64,000 nt of DNA, from the NCBI RefSeq assembly GCF_905475465.1, contig NC_062249.1, positions 8,816,501 to 8,880,500 on the forward strand. Direction: 5' to 3'. Below, in pieces: positions 1 through 11,804 of the stretch. The stretch is from Pieris napi (lineage: Eukaryota; Arthropoda; Insecta; Lepidoptera; Pieridae). The number at the start of each line of letters is the position of its first letter. Within the stretch, counting starts at the first letter, position 1. Below the pieces are notes generated by a model that did no database searches, was not told where the DNA came from, and worked only from the letters and a program-made list of their open reading frames with translations. A program made the translations under genes and the position numbers.

Positions 1-650
1 TGACACTGTAGGGTTGTCAAAACCTTTAATGAAATCTAAAGAACGAGTTAAACATTTTACTAGATTGGTCGGGTTATACATAACAGCCTGTTTACGGACA
101 AGATGTACATTAACATATTCTTTTAACTAAAACTCTTCTAAAATGCTATTCTATCTAGCTATTTTGTTTTAACGTACCCTCGCACGCACTTAAAATTAGT
201 GAAATCATTACGTTTCATAATACATAATCTACTGTGGAAAGTGCAATGCTTGTGCCTACGTAAGTCGTTATTTATTTAGGCCAGAACCATTTCTATCAAT
301 GGCAACCCTAGTGGCAAGAACAGTAGGTTCTATAGAGGCTTTGGAACCGAGCCAAAGGTTATATAAAAATAAGCGGAGAATATTATAATTGTCTTTTCCA
401 TTTTAAAATTTGCTCATATTTCTTTTTAATGCTTTTTATCTCTGTAAAAGGGATGCTGTGTTATATTATGCCACAATGTTATATTAAACAATTGGTAAAC
501 TAAAATGTCTTTCACTGTCTTATGCTCAAGTCAGTTATTATTCGTCAGTGGTCGTGAACTATGATAATGTTACTTTATTCCCACTACACTTATATTATTA
601 ATTATTAATAATAATATTTATAAGTGGTGCTTGAAACCCATGCCTTAGTG

Positions 651-2091
651 ATAGACCAGTGCAGATAGCCTTCAAAATAAATAAAAAGTGAAAAAAATTA
701 CAGTAGGATGAAACCCATTAGAAAAGCAGGGGAATATGATCAAAATGAAAGGAAAAATAAATTACGGTCGATTTGAGGTCGGGAAGGGGTAGGGGGGGAG
801 GTTTAAGGGTAAAAAACGGTTTATCTCGATTTCCGGCAAAACTAAAAGTCCTATCGAAGAAAGTTAAATGGCAAAGTTGTAGGTAATAAAAAGATCTAAA
901 ACTTTTGTATTCACACATTTTTCAAATAACCTCAAAATTGGTGTGAAAAATTCAAAAAACCAAGTTTTTGGTTTTTTATTTTTATCTTTTACAAAAATTT
1001 ATTTTTTTAAACGAAATTTGGTGAAAACTTACCTTATTATGTCCCAAATATACTGTAATTTATTTGATTAAAAATATTTATTTTTTCACTTTATTTTGAA
1101 TTAATATCGAAAAAACACCCTAATTTTCAATCGAAAATTCTGACGTCAAAATTTCAGCTTTTTTCAAAAAGTTGGTGTGCTTTCAGTTCGTTGAAATCTC
1201 TACTTTCCTATGGTAAAAAAATATATATATATTACCATAGTAAATCTTCTCAGAAAATGCAAAACATCGTATGCAGTAACGCCCAGACCCGTCATACCCT
1301 TCCCTACTTTTCTATGAATCTTCTTTAAATTATAATTAGATGCCTATTTATTACTATTTTAAGATAACTTATATATACCTGAGTGACCTTAAAAAAATTT
1401 TTAGCCTTTAGATGAGCTAAAATTTTCGTATTTCATAGAGAAGTAGGGAAGGGTATGACGGGTCTGGGCGTTACTGCATACGATGTTTTGCATTTTCTGA
1501 GAAGATTTACTATGGTAATATATATATATATTTTTTTACCATAGGAAAGTAGAGATATCAACGAACTGAAAGCACACCAACTTTTTGAAAAAAGCTGAAA
1601 TTTTGACGTCAGAATTTTCGATTGAAAATTAGGGTGTTTTTTCGATATTAATTCAAAATAAGGTGAAAAAATAAATATTTTTAATCAAATAAATTACAGT
1701 ATATTTGGGACATAATAAGGTAAGTTTTCACCAAATTTCGTTTAAAAAAATAAATTTTTGTAAAAGATAAAAATAAAAAACCAAAAACTTGGTATTTGAA
1801 TTTTTCACACCAATTTTGAGGTTATGTGAAAAATGTGTGAATACAAAAGTTTTAGATCTTTTTATTACCTACAACTTTCCCACTTAACTTTCTTCGATAG
1901 GACTTTTAGTTTTGCCGGAAATCGAGATAAACCGTTTTTTACCCTTAAACCTCCCCCCCCTACCCCTTCCCGACCTCAGATCGACCGTAATTTATTTTTC
2001 CTTTCATTTTGATCATATTCCCCTGCTTTTCTAATGGGTTTCATCCTACTGTAATTTTTTTTGGTTTCAAAAATTATCGGCACTGGTCTAT
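651..2091. repeat. 1.44-kb palindromic (fold-back) element
   Basis: Two arms of 629 bp (about 690-1318 and 1432-2060) are near-perfect reverse complements around a 113-bp unique spacer. Landmarks: TTACAGTAGGATGAAACCC at the outer left and its complement at the outer right; a GTCATACCCTTCCC block next to the spacer; and (AT)n runs in both arms. A further 12-bp match (ATAGACCAGTGC at 651 and its complement ending at 2091) frames the structure after a less similar stretch. A reading frame in one arm is mirrored in the other and looks non-coding. It lies in the intron after exchanger exon 5. Confidence 0.93.
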
Positions 2092-2118
2092 GACGCGAAT
2101 TCCATTCCAATAATTTTT

Positions 2119-2429
2119 GAAGTTATACTTCTTTAGGCGCGTTATGAAAAATTTATAAGAGTGAAATTTTACGATGCGCGCGCACCGTGACACACAATTA
2201 ACAGAATGAAGTTAGTGGCGCATGTTGCCACGCACGCCGCCTCTGTTCACTGTGTATTTATATTTATAATATTTATCCAAATGCTTTGAGTTTCTACATA
2301 TAAAACACGTGTTTTCATTATACTATTGACTATAATGACTCCTTTTCCAGTCTTTGATTATTTAATTGTAATTAATTATTTGCATGCAATCAAAAACTAT
2401 TTTTATTAATGCCAAAGAAGTATAACTTC
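2119..2429. mobile_element. MITE-like repeat bounded by GAAGT-AT-rich-ACTTC hairpins
   Basis: GAAGTTATACTTC (2119-2131) and its complement GAAGTATAACTTC (2417-2429) bracket about 310 bp containing an unusual CG-rich patch (ATGCGCGCGCACCGTGAC). Each boundary motif is itself a small inverted repeat, followed by a GCGCG tract on its right side. The internal sequence resembles a repeat I associate with lepidopteran genomes. It lacks any coding content. Confidence 0.5.
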
Positions 2430-2454
2430 TTACGCGCGTACATAAGTATACTTT

Positions 2455-2580
2455 TTTTTATTAATGTAGTAGGAAGCAAACGGGACGGAGGCTCATCTGA
2501 CGTTAATTGATACCGCCCATGGACACTCACATTGCTAGCAGGCTCGCAAGTGCGTTGCCGACCTTATAAATATATGGACT
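2455..2580 (-). repeat. Lepidopteran interspersed repeat 'GGCAAACGGG/GCAACGCAC', copy 1
   Basis: Starts after a T-run and reads AGCAAACGGGACGGAGGC, then CCGCCCATGGACACTCACA and GCAAGTGCGTTGCCGACCTT. The same order of blocks recurs at 32405-32525, and in complement at 33105-33228, 57178-57290 and 63045-63172. The T-run on the left suggests retroposition in the minus orientation. It is a common lepidopteran repeat; I cannot name its class with certainty. Confidence 0.75.
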
Positions 2581-3060
2581 TTTCATGTAAGATTGCATAG
2601 TTACATATAGTTCTTTTGGCCCATTATAAAAGCCTATAAAATACAATGAATTAAAGTCATTCTATCCGAATTCTAAGTAGACCAAGTCAGCGGTATAAGT
2701 CGACACTTTAACTTATCTATCACTTAATGAAAGAAACGAATTCGTGTCAAAATTGAATTTTCTTATATAAGTAGACTTGAAATTGGCTAGAGAAGAGTTT
2801 TCTAATCTCCGTGAGCAGCCAAAGAGCGGCGGAAAGCGCTGAGTGTGCAAATGTCAAGGGGACATGATCAAGAGTGACGGTTCAAGGTTCTTTGTTTCAT
2901 GTTAAGGTTTTTACGTCAAAGGGCAAGTGTCTGGTACATTAGAGCCACAAATGCCAGTTATGGCACGTGACTTAGTGTAAGATTTTAGAGGACTTTATAT
3001 TTACGAAAGCGTAAAAACTTATTTTGACATTTTTCCTAAACTAATAAAACTACTATCCTT

Positions 3061-3295
3061 GATATGTCATGTGGAACATGGTGACATGGCTGCAGCTTAC
3101 AAACGTCGTGTAAAAAAAATGGCGCTTAAAAAGAGTGGCGGAGAGTTTATTGCCAGTTCTTCTCTCCCGTTCTACGCCCTGGATAAGAGAACTGGCAGTA
3201 AATGTAAAATTAGAAGCATTAATATGTATTTCTTTACTGACGAGTCATAAGTGTAAATTATGTTACCTATATGATTAAATGGTTTTTTACTATAC
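3061..3295 (+). repeat. Retrotransposon 3' tail, family A, copy 1
   Basis: Shares the ordered blocks ATGTCATGTGGAACATGG, AAGAGTGGCGGAGAGTTT, GAGAACTGGCAGTAAATGT and GTTACCTATATGATTAAAT with copies at 39296-39480, 40276-40425 and 41620-41855, and with minus-strand copies at 8836-8935 and 11418-11672. All copies share the 3' end near an ATGAATAAATGATTTTT motif and vary at the 5' end, as expected for 5'-truncated non-LTR retrotransposon insertions. A short reading frame through it is incidental. Confidence 0.7.
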
Positions 3296-4189
3296 TTTAC
3301 TTTAATATAATCATGTTAGTTTTTGTCAAAACTATTTTAATTCATATTCTGTTATTATGAAAATTGGCATAAAAGCAAACAAAAGGGTTTGTTTTGACAC
3401 AAAATAAAAATAATAACATCAAATTACACAGTTTTCTAGAAAAATCACACGTTTCTATCAAATCCGTCACTTTACGGACTGACTAATTTGAAATTTAAAA
3501 CACATGAAATTTGTTTTTTTAATGTTGCCGTAATATTTAGTCAATGTAGTATCCAAATGTAATAAAAAGTGGATTTTTTTCAAATCCTACATTGTCTATG
3601 AAAAATTATCAGCGAAATAAACGCTAAGCAACGAGAATATATTCAGCCTGTTACTCTCTATAACTATTACTACATAAAAAAACCATTATCTATGACTCAT
3701 GTAAATTCTATAAAAAAATGCAGATTTTGAGAATTTTTAACTATATTTTAAAGGTTAGGTTTCCTAGCTACCCGATACACTTGTTGTTTCGTAATACCCA
3801 ATTCCCGTTGACTACTAGTTTTAGTTATATTACACATGTATAAAAAACAAGCAATTACGAATGCACAGTTTTATATGGAACCCGGACGTTATTAATTGAA
3901 TACAAGGACATATAACTGTGTTCATTACACTTTATTCACAACAAAATACGTTTAACCACGGCAATACATTATGACCATTACCGCAGACCTGCTGTTCCTA
4001 GATAAACTGCCACATAAATCCTCACACGTGTTTCAAATATAATATACCCAAAACAGACCGTATACCGTTAAGATTAAAGTCAGGAACCGAACCGCTGTGA
4101 CGGGAATAAAACATACAATTCAGATGGAATTCTACCACTTTCCGCAACGCTATAAAATTTATTTTATGCATTTCATCAAATTGTGATTG

Positions 4190-4256
4190 ATGGCTTGGGG
4201 TTTATAGTTATCTAACCGTTTCCCTTGAATAGTTAACTATAAACCCCAAGCCAGTC
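4190..4256. repeat. Short perfect hairpin (about 20-bp stem)
   Basis: TGGCTTGGGGTTTATAGTTA and its exact complement flank a loop of about 25 bases. The loop sequence CCGTTTCCCTTGAATAGTT recurs at about 4838-4856, 620 bases downstream, outside any hairpin, so this is probably a short MITE or part of one. Confidence 0.7.
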
Positions 4257-4368
4257 TTATTGTTAAAAACTGCTTATTGTTAAAAGCTTAAAGATGGCTT
4301 ATTGATGACACAGGCACAATCTTAATATATATAAATTACGCGTCACATTATGGACTCCTAAACAACAG

Positions 4369-4609
4369 CCCTGCGATTCTGTAACTCACTTCACGAACTC
4401 ACACAGCGGTTTTCGCATCGGCGGTCGCTCTCAAATCAGTCGTGAAGCAGTCATTTTATGATTTGGCATTCTGAAAAGGTGGGAGCTTGTACTTTATTGT
4501 TTATCAGAATGCCAAATCATAAAATGACTGCTTCACGACTGATTTGAGAGAGACCGCCGATGCGAAAACCGCTGTGTGAGTTCGTGAAGTGAGTTACAGA
4601 ATCGCAGGG
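4369..4609. mobile_element. Hairpin MITE of the CCYTGCGATTCTGTAAC family, intact copy
   Basis: A 241-bp element, nearly all of which is an inverted repeat. The arms are about 107 bp with a 28-bp loop. The outer tip reads CCCTGCGATTCTGTAACTCA, and the arm contains CAGCGGTTTTCGCATCGG and CAAATCATAAAATGACTG blocks. It is flanked by CAG on both sides (4366-4368 and 4610-4612), a direct repeat that fits a 3-bp CWG target duplication, as described for part of the PIF/Harbinger superfamily. That classification is inference; the structure is directly visible. Confidence 0.85.
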
Positions 4610-6174
4610 CAGAACCGATTTCAATCAAATTTGTACACCGTGTGCAGTTTGATCTAACTTAAAAGATACGCTAGCTTACATCTCAATTTATACCCGCAAT
4701 ATTATTTTATTGTAAAATATTTGTTTATTATTTGACAGTCAAAATTCTAACAGATGGCGCTGTGTTGCTAAGTACTAACGTTTCACATAATCTACAATTT
4801 AATGGCACAACTACCAATAAGGTATAGTGTTCTCCTACCGTTTCCCTTGAATAGTTTATTACTTTGTAATATAACAAAAACTATCCACAGCAACGCTTGG
4901 CCGGTATGCTTGTTAAGAATAATTGTTATTGTTAATTGCAGATAAGGCAGAAAGCGTATTTCCATAAATCTCATGTACTCTAAACACGTGATATGAAAAA
5001 ATATATAATTATATTAGCAATGAATTTGTATCACTTCGGCCGTGCTCCATGGGTATATTTTAGCATAACAGAAGCCCACATAGACTTGGAATATTATACG
5101 CGTAGTAAATTAAACAAAATGTATGAAAAGTCTATATTATTCAGAAACTGACAACGTTGTTTGGGTGTATTACAAATTTATTACAATATTATCAAAAACG
5201 TTGTAATAGTAATAACGACTGACTATTTAATTACATTCTATTTTTTGCATCACGAAACATTTTCATTCGAAGATTTAGGTTTTACAGTGACCTCAATTGC
5301 AATCTTAAAAGTAGCATTCTCTCAAAACTTTTGCATTCAAAACTCTTAGTCTTTTCTGCCTCATAAATCTCTATGGATTAAAAAAATACGTTAAAAGATA
5401 TTTAACGTTAGAATCCAAGCGGAATAAAAAAATACTCTCCAGACAATCCCTTGCGGATGCACTTTTATTTTTGTCTGTACATCGTCTGTAGACTTCCGAT
5501 CGATATTGCAAGCACAACGTGGACCTTAACCAGTTGGTATAAGGACTTGATTCCTACATTTAAACTTTGGCGGTGTCCAAAAGAATCAGAACCTTCTGTG
5601 CATGACTTAAAGTCGATTTCTCATTGATAATTTGAAGAGGGGTTGTGTACAAAATTACTTATCTATAAACATTTAAGTATATTGTACAAGTTTTACAAAG
5701 TTGAAATTAATCCCCACTAAATCGGATATTGCTACAATGATGTCCGAAGGTTGACAGGGAAAAACAGCTTCTATTAGCTTTTGAAGCTTTTCTATAGATT
5801 GTAATTTATAACTTATTTAACAAAAAGCTTTTGAATTTGATGGTTTAATTAGCTATCGAGGTAATTACCTAAATATGAATTTTATTATTGCATATTTTCT
5901 AGAATCGCGGCGTTTATCAGCCCGTCTTAGACTACGAGTAGTTTCTGTAGGATTGTATGGGCAACACTCTATTTGAAGACCTGAAGTCTAATCCTGCTTT
6001 ATAAAAAAATCTAATAAAAGTCACTCTTTAGCGTCTGTCCTAACCTTTATCGCTGAATCTTAACTTAAGTGTGTACTGCCTTCATTCTAAAATAAAAATT
6101 AGAATGATTTGATGAAGAGATGCTGGTAATTCTCGGTATGTTCAAAATATATTTACCAGCTAAGGGGTTGGTAT

Positions 6175-6345
6175 AGTAAGAGTACCGAGAGTTTTTTACG
6201 CCGGCTTTTTCTCTCGGCCTACACCCTCTGTCTTCTTTGCCGATGAGTAGGGATGCCTACAAATTCAAATTTAATGACGTGGAATAAGTGATACATGTAT
6301 CTTATGTTCCATAATAAACATATTTTTATTTTATAATTTTAGCCT
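6175..6345 (+). repeat. Retrotransposon 3' tail, family B, plus copy
   Basis: The stretch with GAGAGTTTTTTACGCCGGCT, CCGATGAGTAGGGATGCC and GTGATACATGTATCTTATGT ends in AATAAACATATTTTTATTTTA. An almost identical copy lies in the opposite orientation at 45398-45560. A shared polyadenylation-like end suggests the 3' untranslated part of a non-LTR retrotransposon. Confidence 0.7.
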
Positions 6346-6884
6346 TTGTATTAATGTGGATGTTACACTTAATTAACTTTATTAGTTAGGTATTTAAGTG
6401 TAAGATGGGAAAAATTCAAGTCAAGAGACGGGCTGGTTGAAGGAAGAAGTCAGGGTTGCGGAACGTACGGGAGTGAGTGGACCGGCATCACATCCACCGA
6501 GGAACTTTCTAGACTAGCGCAAGATACCCGGCACATCAAGTTGCTAACAGTCAACGTGGCAATAAAGTGGCATCAGAAGTAGTGTAAGAATCGATATTTT
6601 TAAGCAAGTGTAAAACGTGTACTGATGAGAATTTTGTATGAGTTTGTTTCTGGATAGTTTAAACACACATTTGACATTGATTCGAGCTAATGCTCAAAAC
6701 GCTTGCGTTAATACGCTAAAGCTGTATAAAAACCAAAGATTAACCTCTTAGTCGTAAACGGATACACAATTCAATTAGTTATAGAATGTATTGCCGTCGT
6801 TAATTTATATCAACGTGACGCCAGAGGAAAATTTTCCCGATTTTTTTATTTGTCTTTATTTTATTATAGGAAACTAGCTGTCCT

Positions 6885-7196
6885 GGCAAACTTCATTTTG
6901 CCAGCACAGCTAGTTAGGTAGTAGCTAGACATATCATTTATAATAAAAAATAGGGGTTGATCGTAGAGGGGTGAAAATTAGGGGTTGTATGTATTTTTAA
7001 TGCTGTATCATAAAAAAAAGTATCTAAAAAGTTAAACTTAGGGGTGGACTACCCTTAACATTTAGCGGGATGAAAAATAGATGTTGTCCGATTCTCAGAC
7101 ATACCCAATATGCATACAAAATTTCATGAGAATCGGTCAAGCCGTTTCGGAGGAGTTTAACTACAAACACCGCGACACGAGAATTTTATATATTAG
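6885..7196 (+). repeat. Retrotransposon tail, family C (GGCAAAC...ATCGGTCAAGCCG), copy 1
   Basis: Begins near CTAGCTGTCCTGGCAAACTT, passes AGGGGTTGATCGTAGAGGGG and ends with GAGAATCGGTCAAGCCGTTT and an ATATTAGAT tail. It sits only about 40 bases from the donor of exchanger exon 5 (exon end at 7238). Copies occur at 27480-27838 and, in complement, at 46065-46230. The tail style matches repeats I associate with RTE-like retrotransposons of Lepidoptera; the class is not certain. Confidence 0.7.
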
Positions 7197-7237
7197 ATTA
7201 TCCTTCAATATTTTACTTAAATAGCTTGTATACTCAC

Positions 7238-7490
7238 CCCACAGTGACATCGAAGATATTGCTTCCAACTGAGCTCGACACAGCCATATCCCCGAAGCCC
7301 TTCCTGGCGACTATCACCGAAGTGATCAGGTCAGGCACAGAAGTCCCCGCAGCGAGGAGCGTGAGCCCCATCACCTCGGGAGGCACATGGGCCGTCGCCC
7401 CCGCAATGTTCGCCCACCACACCATGAGGTAGGAGAAAAATGCTATCCACACTATCGACCCTATAAATGTTATAGGGAATAGCGTCTTCC
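7238..7490 (-). CDS. Nckx30C: NCKX exchanger, coding exon 5 (alpha-2 repeat)
   Basis: Begins with two bases of a split glycine codon, then KTLFPITFIGSIVWIAFFSY. It contains the complete core of the alpha-2 repeat: MGLTLLAAGTSVPDLITSVI, whose Asp corresponds to D548 of human NCKX2 (Ca2+ binding), and, 27 residues later, the Asp of GSNIFDVTVG corresponding to D575, known to confer K+ dependence. Its presence argues for a K+-dependent exchanger rather than a plain NCX. The acceptor TTTTCTTTTCAG is excellent. The exon stops at GTG GG|GTGAGT, splitting the glycine that precedes the conserved 'LP.PW' of the family. That next exon is not in the window, so this is the last visible coding part. Confidence 0.95.
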
Positions 7491-9845
7491 CTGAAAAGAA
7501 AAACGTTTTATTAATTTAATAGAGGGTAAACAGTCAGTAGTAGAAATAAACAATATTCATCGCGTTTCATTGGAGGATAGCAAGAAAGATAGAACAATTG
7601 TTTAATAATTGATGCTAACGCCAAAAAAGAAAAACAAAACCACCAAAAAGGACTGTCACTAGCAACGCTGACTTTCAGAGGGCCCCATACGGTATTGGAG
7701 AGAGTATCACCCATAATACAATACACGCTGAACAGTAACGTTAATAATTGAATTTATTAGTTGGGGTGCTCATTATAAAATTATAAATAGTTAAAACGAT
7801 AAAGAACCGCAATTTAAGCCGCTAAAACCGTTTTTTGAAATGCTGATAATAATTTACGTATTTGTGTAATATTTTTATAGAAAAGGGCAGGAGCTCATCT
7901 AATCATATGAGTTATCGACGGTGTCATAGACACAATAGCGTTGTATAGAACATACATTGTCATTGTAACCCAAAAAAGAAGTGGAGGCGCCCTAGTTTTT
8001 TTTTTCAAGTCAACCATAGTCGTCTTCCTAACACGAAAAATAAACATCTATTTCCAATAAATGAACCAAATTACCGTCCCAAAGCCTATTTAGACACACG
8101 CGAAACTTTAATAGTTATTATTTAAAATAATAAAATTAAATCAATAACGTGTGCTTAAAGTAGTGTTGCCTTATCAATGTATAGTTACTATTATTACTAT
8201 AGTTATTATTAATACTCGATATTACGATTAATACTAGTAATAGTTTTACAGGGACCTATACATATACCACATGTGCCACGCAAACTGCATAAAATAAATT
8301 GATCAGTCATTACTATAACACGTGGTAAAAGATAGCAAAATATCGTCAGAGGTTGCAGGCTGTAAACACAGCAATTGGAGGCTAAATCCAATTCGTAGCG
8401 CGTAATGGAAGCTTGTCAGTGCCTAATCGCCTCTGAATGCTCCAATGCTAATTGCATTAGACTCCGATCGAATCCCGGCTATAACACCGTTATGGAATAC
8501 ATTGCGACAGTTTGATATGGCTTATGTGTTTGCGAGATGTATCTTAATTCCTGGGAACGTGTTCTGCGTTTGTCATTTGTTTTTATATGGCTTTTTGACT
8601 TGATCATAAATAATCACCGCACATCGCCACAGCTCTTAACAGAGACAGAGTATATAAGGTTAAATAGTAAGCGGATTACGACCAAACATTGATAATTATA
8701 CGCCTTGAAATCGTTTATTTATATGGTTCGTGCTGAAAACTACCGGACTGAGTGTACATGATATAGTTGAAAAATGACTTTTTAAAAAATCGAAATATAA
8801 TTTATTCACTAGTTAGTTTGCGTTAAGTTATGCGTCTAACATTTACTGCCAAATCAAGGGCGTAGAATGCGAAAACTGGCATTAAAGACTCCGTCACTCT
8901 TTGAAATCACCAAGGTTTTTTTTTTAATGTTTATTACCTGCAACTATTATGCTCCCCTTCACATGTTACAACAATAAATTATTGTAATTAAATAAAAGAC
9001 ATAACTCAAGGACTGTAGATACCAAAATTTGCGTCGTTAAAAAGTCATTGGTAACTTCTCAAGTATGTTATGGCTGATAAACGATTACTTAACTCTGACG
9101 CGTGTATTTATAGGCTGTGGCAACATTATCATGATATAACAATTGACAATCTGTTTAGTTAGCTATAAAGCATTACGATCAATCTGGAGCAAATGGTTAT
9201 TAATGGCATCGATATAATGTGTGGATAGAATAGTTAACACTTATTACTGCAGTTATGTTCAACATAATGGCTTAAACGATTTTATCTCTATTGGGTTGCT
9301 ATGACATAATTTACCTTAGTTACAAGTGATGTTACGTAATTACACCATAGGCTGATGAAAGTTTCTACAGATAATCTGAGTATATTAAACTATTTTAAAT
9401 TAAGAATAATTACGAATGTAGGTTATATTTGTATTTGGTTATAAGAGCAAGCATTTCTCCCTTTTCTGTGACGTGACTTCAACAACTGATCGCGTGGCGA
9501 GATGCGGACAAGGCTACGCTGTTACCGTGTTTTGCCTTACGTATGCACATTAGCGAGTCCAACATGCTCTCGACAAGACACATTACATCATGTGCAACAC
9601 ATTGCATCACGAAAAAAAATGTTTGATTTTTTTTATTATATCAAGCAGCAACAACTTTTATTTAGGTTGATAGGTTTCATTTCATTTCATTGATAGGTTG
9701 TTTGGTGGTTAGGCTCTTTTAGATTCTTAAAGTTAGTCTCTGACCATAGACAGAATCTAATAGACAATTAAGTTAAGCCTTTAAATTCAGGGTTGAGAAT
9801 AATCTGACCCTGAATAACATACTTGGATAGGATTGATATATTTAC
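7491..9845 (-). other. Exchanger intron 4, 2.4 kb
   Basis: Bounded by the donor of exon 4 and the acceptor of exon 5. Apart from the family-A fragment at 8836-8935, I see only AT-rich sequence, with T-runs at 7995-8008 and 8915-8925. No RNA gene or further exon was recognised. Confidence 0.7.
8836..8935 (-). repeat. Retrotransposon 3' tail, family A, copy 2 (fragment)
   Basis: Complement of the family-A blocks: AACATTTACTGCCA, AATCAAGGGCGTAGAATG, and ATTACCTGCAAC in the place of the AGCTGCAAG block. It is diverged and truncated at both ends. Confidence 0.55.
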
Positions 9846-9984
9846 CTCTCGGCGTCCTTGTGTCCGGGAGGGTGATCCATAATGGGAAGACAATTGGTGC
9901 GACCAACAAATACGTCAGTCGTTTCCGGAAACCCGACGGCCACGACATGTCTAGCGGTGTCGTGTCATCTTCTAAGTCTCCTAT
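9846..9984 (-). CDS. Nckx30C: NCKX exchanger, coding exon 4 (end of loop, membrane segment)
   Basis: Encodes 46 residues starting IGDLEDDTTPLDMSWP and ending LPDTRTPRG, whose last glycine is completed by exon 5. The acidic stretch and 'PLDMSWP' match the distal cytoplasmic loop of insect NCKX. RKRLTYLLVAPIVFPLWITL is the first membrane helix after the loop, and LPDTRTPRGK is a family signature. The acceptor TTTGTGTTACAG and donor GAGAG|GTAAAT are both clear, and the 139-nt length carries phase 0 to phase 1. Confidence 0.93.
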
Positions 9985-10559
9985 CTGTAACACAAAGAAT
10001 AATTTAAAAAACTTACAACAAAACCTTTTAATTTAACCCTTAGAGCGGAAACTACCCTGATTCCGGATGAATTTATACTTAAACTCCCACTTTTTGAAAA
10101 AATACTGGTTATAAAAACAGTATTTAAATCTTTTTTCACGAATTAACCGAATTAATTGAAAGCTATCCATCTTGTCTGTCAATAGCAGATTCTTATGATC
10201 AGTATGTTTTTAAAAACAAGATTATTTATTACTAAAAATGTTGTTAGCGAATTTGTCTACAAAATTAGTACGTAATAATACACAAGAGATATGGTAGAAG
10301 TAGAAGATTTTCGCCTTCCTAATGAATCATTCGAGTCAGTCGATGTCAATTTCTTGACACATGCCTTTCCGCTTGACTGATTTTCCATGCTCTCTCCTAA
10401 TTAAGGTCATAGTGATTTTTAAGATATTCAAACACACGAGTTCTAAAAGTTCAGTTCTAATTATAATAGAAAGCTTGAGATATGGAGGCGAAGATTATAT
10501 CTTACAAGCAATTAAGCGATTCCTCACAATCACTGTAAGTCTTTTGGGTTATTTCCTGT

Positions 10560-10932
10560 TCCTGTGCTCTCAGCTTTATAGTTATACTAGCTGTGCTCTA
10601 TGTTCCACTCGAATTAATTCAGTCGTAGCACGATGTTCTATAGCCTAAACCTTTTCTCGGTAAATATACTTTTACATGCAAAATTTTTTGTAGATTTTGA
10701 TGTCTTGTCAATACTTTCCGAAGCGTATGCTAGGAAGCAGCGTAGGAATTTTTTTCGGTCTTTTTCACACGGTACACTATCGTATTTTCATACAGAACTC
10801 GTATCTTTAGTCATAATATTCTATAGCCTTAGTTCATCAGGGATAACGTGGGATTCTAATGCTGAAAGAATTTTTCAAATCAGTCCAGTAGTTTTCAATG
10901 CGAACAGATTTTTATCTTTATAATACTAGTGT
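10560..10932 (+). repeat. RTE-like retrotransposon 3' end
   Basis: The stretch GTGGGATTCTAATGCTGAAA, AAATCAGTCCAGTAGTTTT and a TTATAATACTAGTGTA end is a widespread lepidopteran tail pattern. A related end (CATTCTAATGG...GAAATCGGTCCAGTAGTTCG) lies at about 56300-56395. Two overlapping reading frames here show no recognisable reverse-transcriptase motif and look fortuitous. Confidence 0.5.
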
Positions 10933-11417
10933 ATATTAAGCTATATAAATATGGGATATACTGCCAAGTTATATTCATAACTTTTTCAAAAACATCATCT
11001 TTTTGAAATTTTGAATTAGGAATTACTTCATAACCTGAATAAGCTTATGATATTTCAGTAGCATTTGCAAAAGCGCTATAATTTAATATTGAATAAACTT
11101 TAGCGGAAAATTAACGCAGATGTATGCAAAATATGTGATAAACTGTGTCATACATTCAGAGTGACCTTGTACTAGTCTTGCCAAGCGCTTTAACTGCAGA
11201 GATAACTGAGCAACAACTTAAAATTTATTTGCTAATTACAAGTTCTATGTCTTGGAAACTTTATCTTAAGATCTTGTAAATGATGGCCGTGCTTGGAAGG
11301 TTAGATAATCCAAATATTATGTGGGAATAAAATGCTTTGATAATTTATATGGGACCTATGTGTGTACGATGTTAGTTTTTTCAAATTTAATAATTATATA
11401 CAAAATTATTGATGTTT

Positions 11418-11672
11418 ACAAAGTCAAAATCAAAGTCAAAAATCATTTATTCATGTAGGTAAAACAATGTACACTTATGAACGTCAAAAAATAAATATAC
11501 ATTAAATGCTTCTAATTTTACATTTACTGCCAGTTCTCAAATCAAGGGCGAAGAACGGAAGAGAAGAACAGGCAATAAACTATCCGCCACTGTTTTTAAT
11601 CGCCAAGTTTTTTGTTTTACACAACGTTTGTAAGGAGCTGCAAGCATTATACCATGTTCCGCATGACATCTT
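11418..11672 (-). repeat. Retrotransposon 3' tail, family A, copy 3
   Basis: Minus-strand copy. From the left: a (TCAAAG)n-like tail, AATCATTTATTCATGTAGGT, TTTACTGCCAGTTCTCAAAT, and finally ACCATGTTCCGCATGACATC. The TTTGAC repeats at its 3' end are typical of some non-LTR retrotransposons. It is the longest copy together with 41620-41855. Confidence 0.7.
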
Positions 11673-11804
11673 ATGTAATAATTAATAATAAAATAAATTA
11701 AAAACAAAGAGTTGTCCTCTATCAGCAGGAGGCATGGTGAAATAGGAGCACGCACTTACATTCTCCTGGGAACAACACGCAAACACATAGTCGAAATAAT
11801 TAAC

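Larger units (their letters stand above)
3296..6174 (-). other. Intronic sequence past exon 5, mostly featureless
   Basis: Outside the hairpin at 4190-4256 and the MITE at 4369-4609, only AT-rich sequence is seen. The missing last exchanger exon was looked for by its expected 'LP.PW' start and not found between 1 and 7237. Confidence 0.5.

Noticed and set aside
7226..7432. Plus-strand frame over the exchanger alpha-2 exon
   Set aside because: Antisense shadow of a highly conserved exon.
10361..10923. Two overlapping plus-strand frames of about 95 codons
   Set aside because: They overlap an RTE-like tail and show no reverse-transcriptase or other motif.
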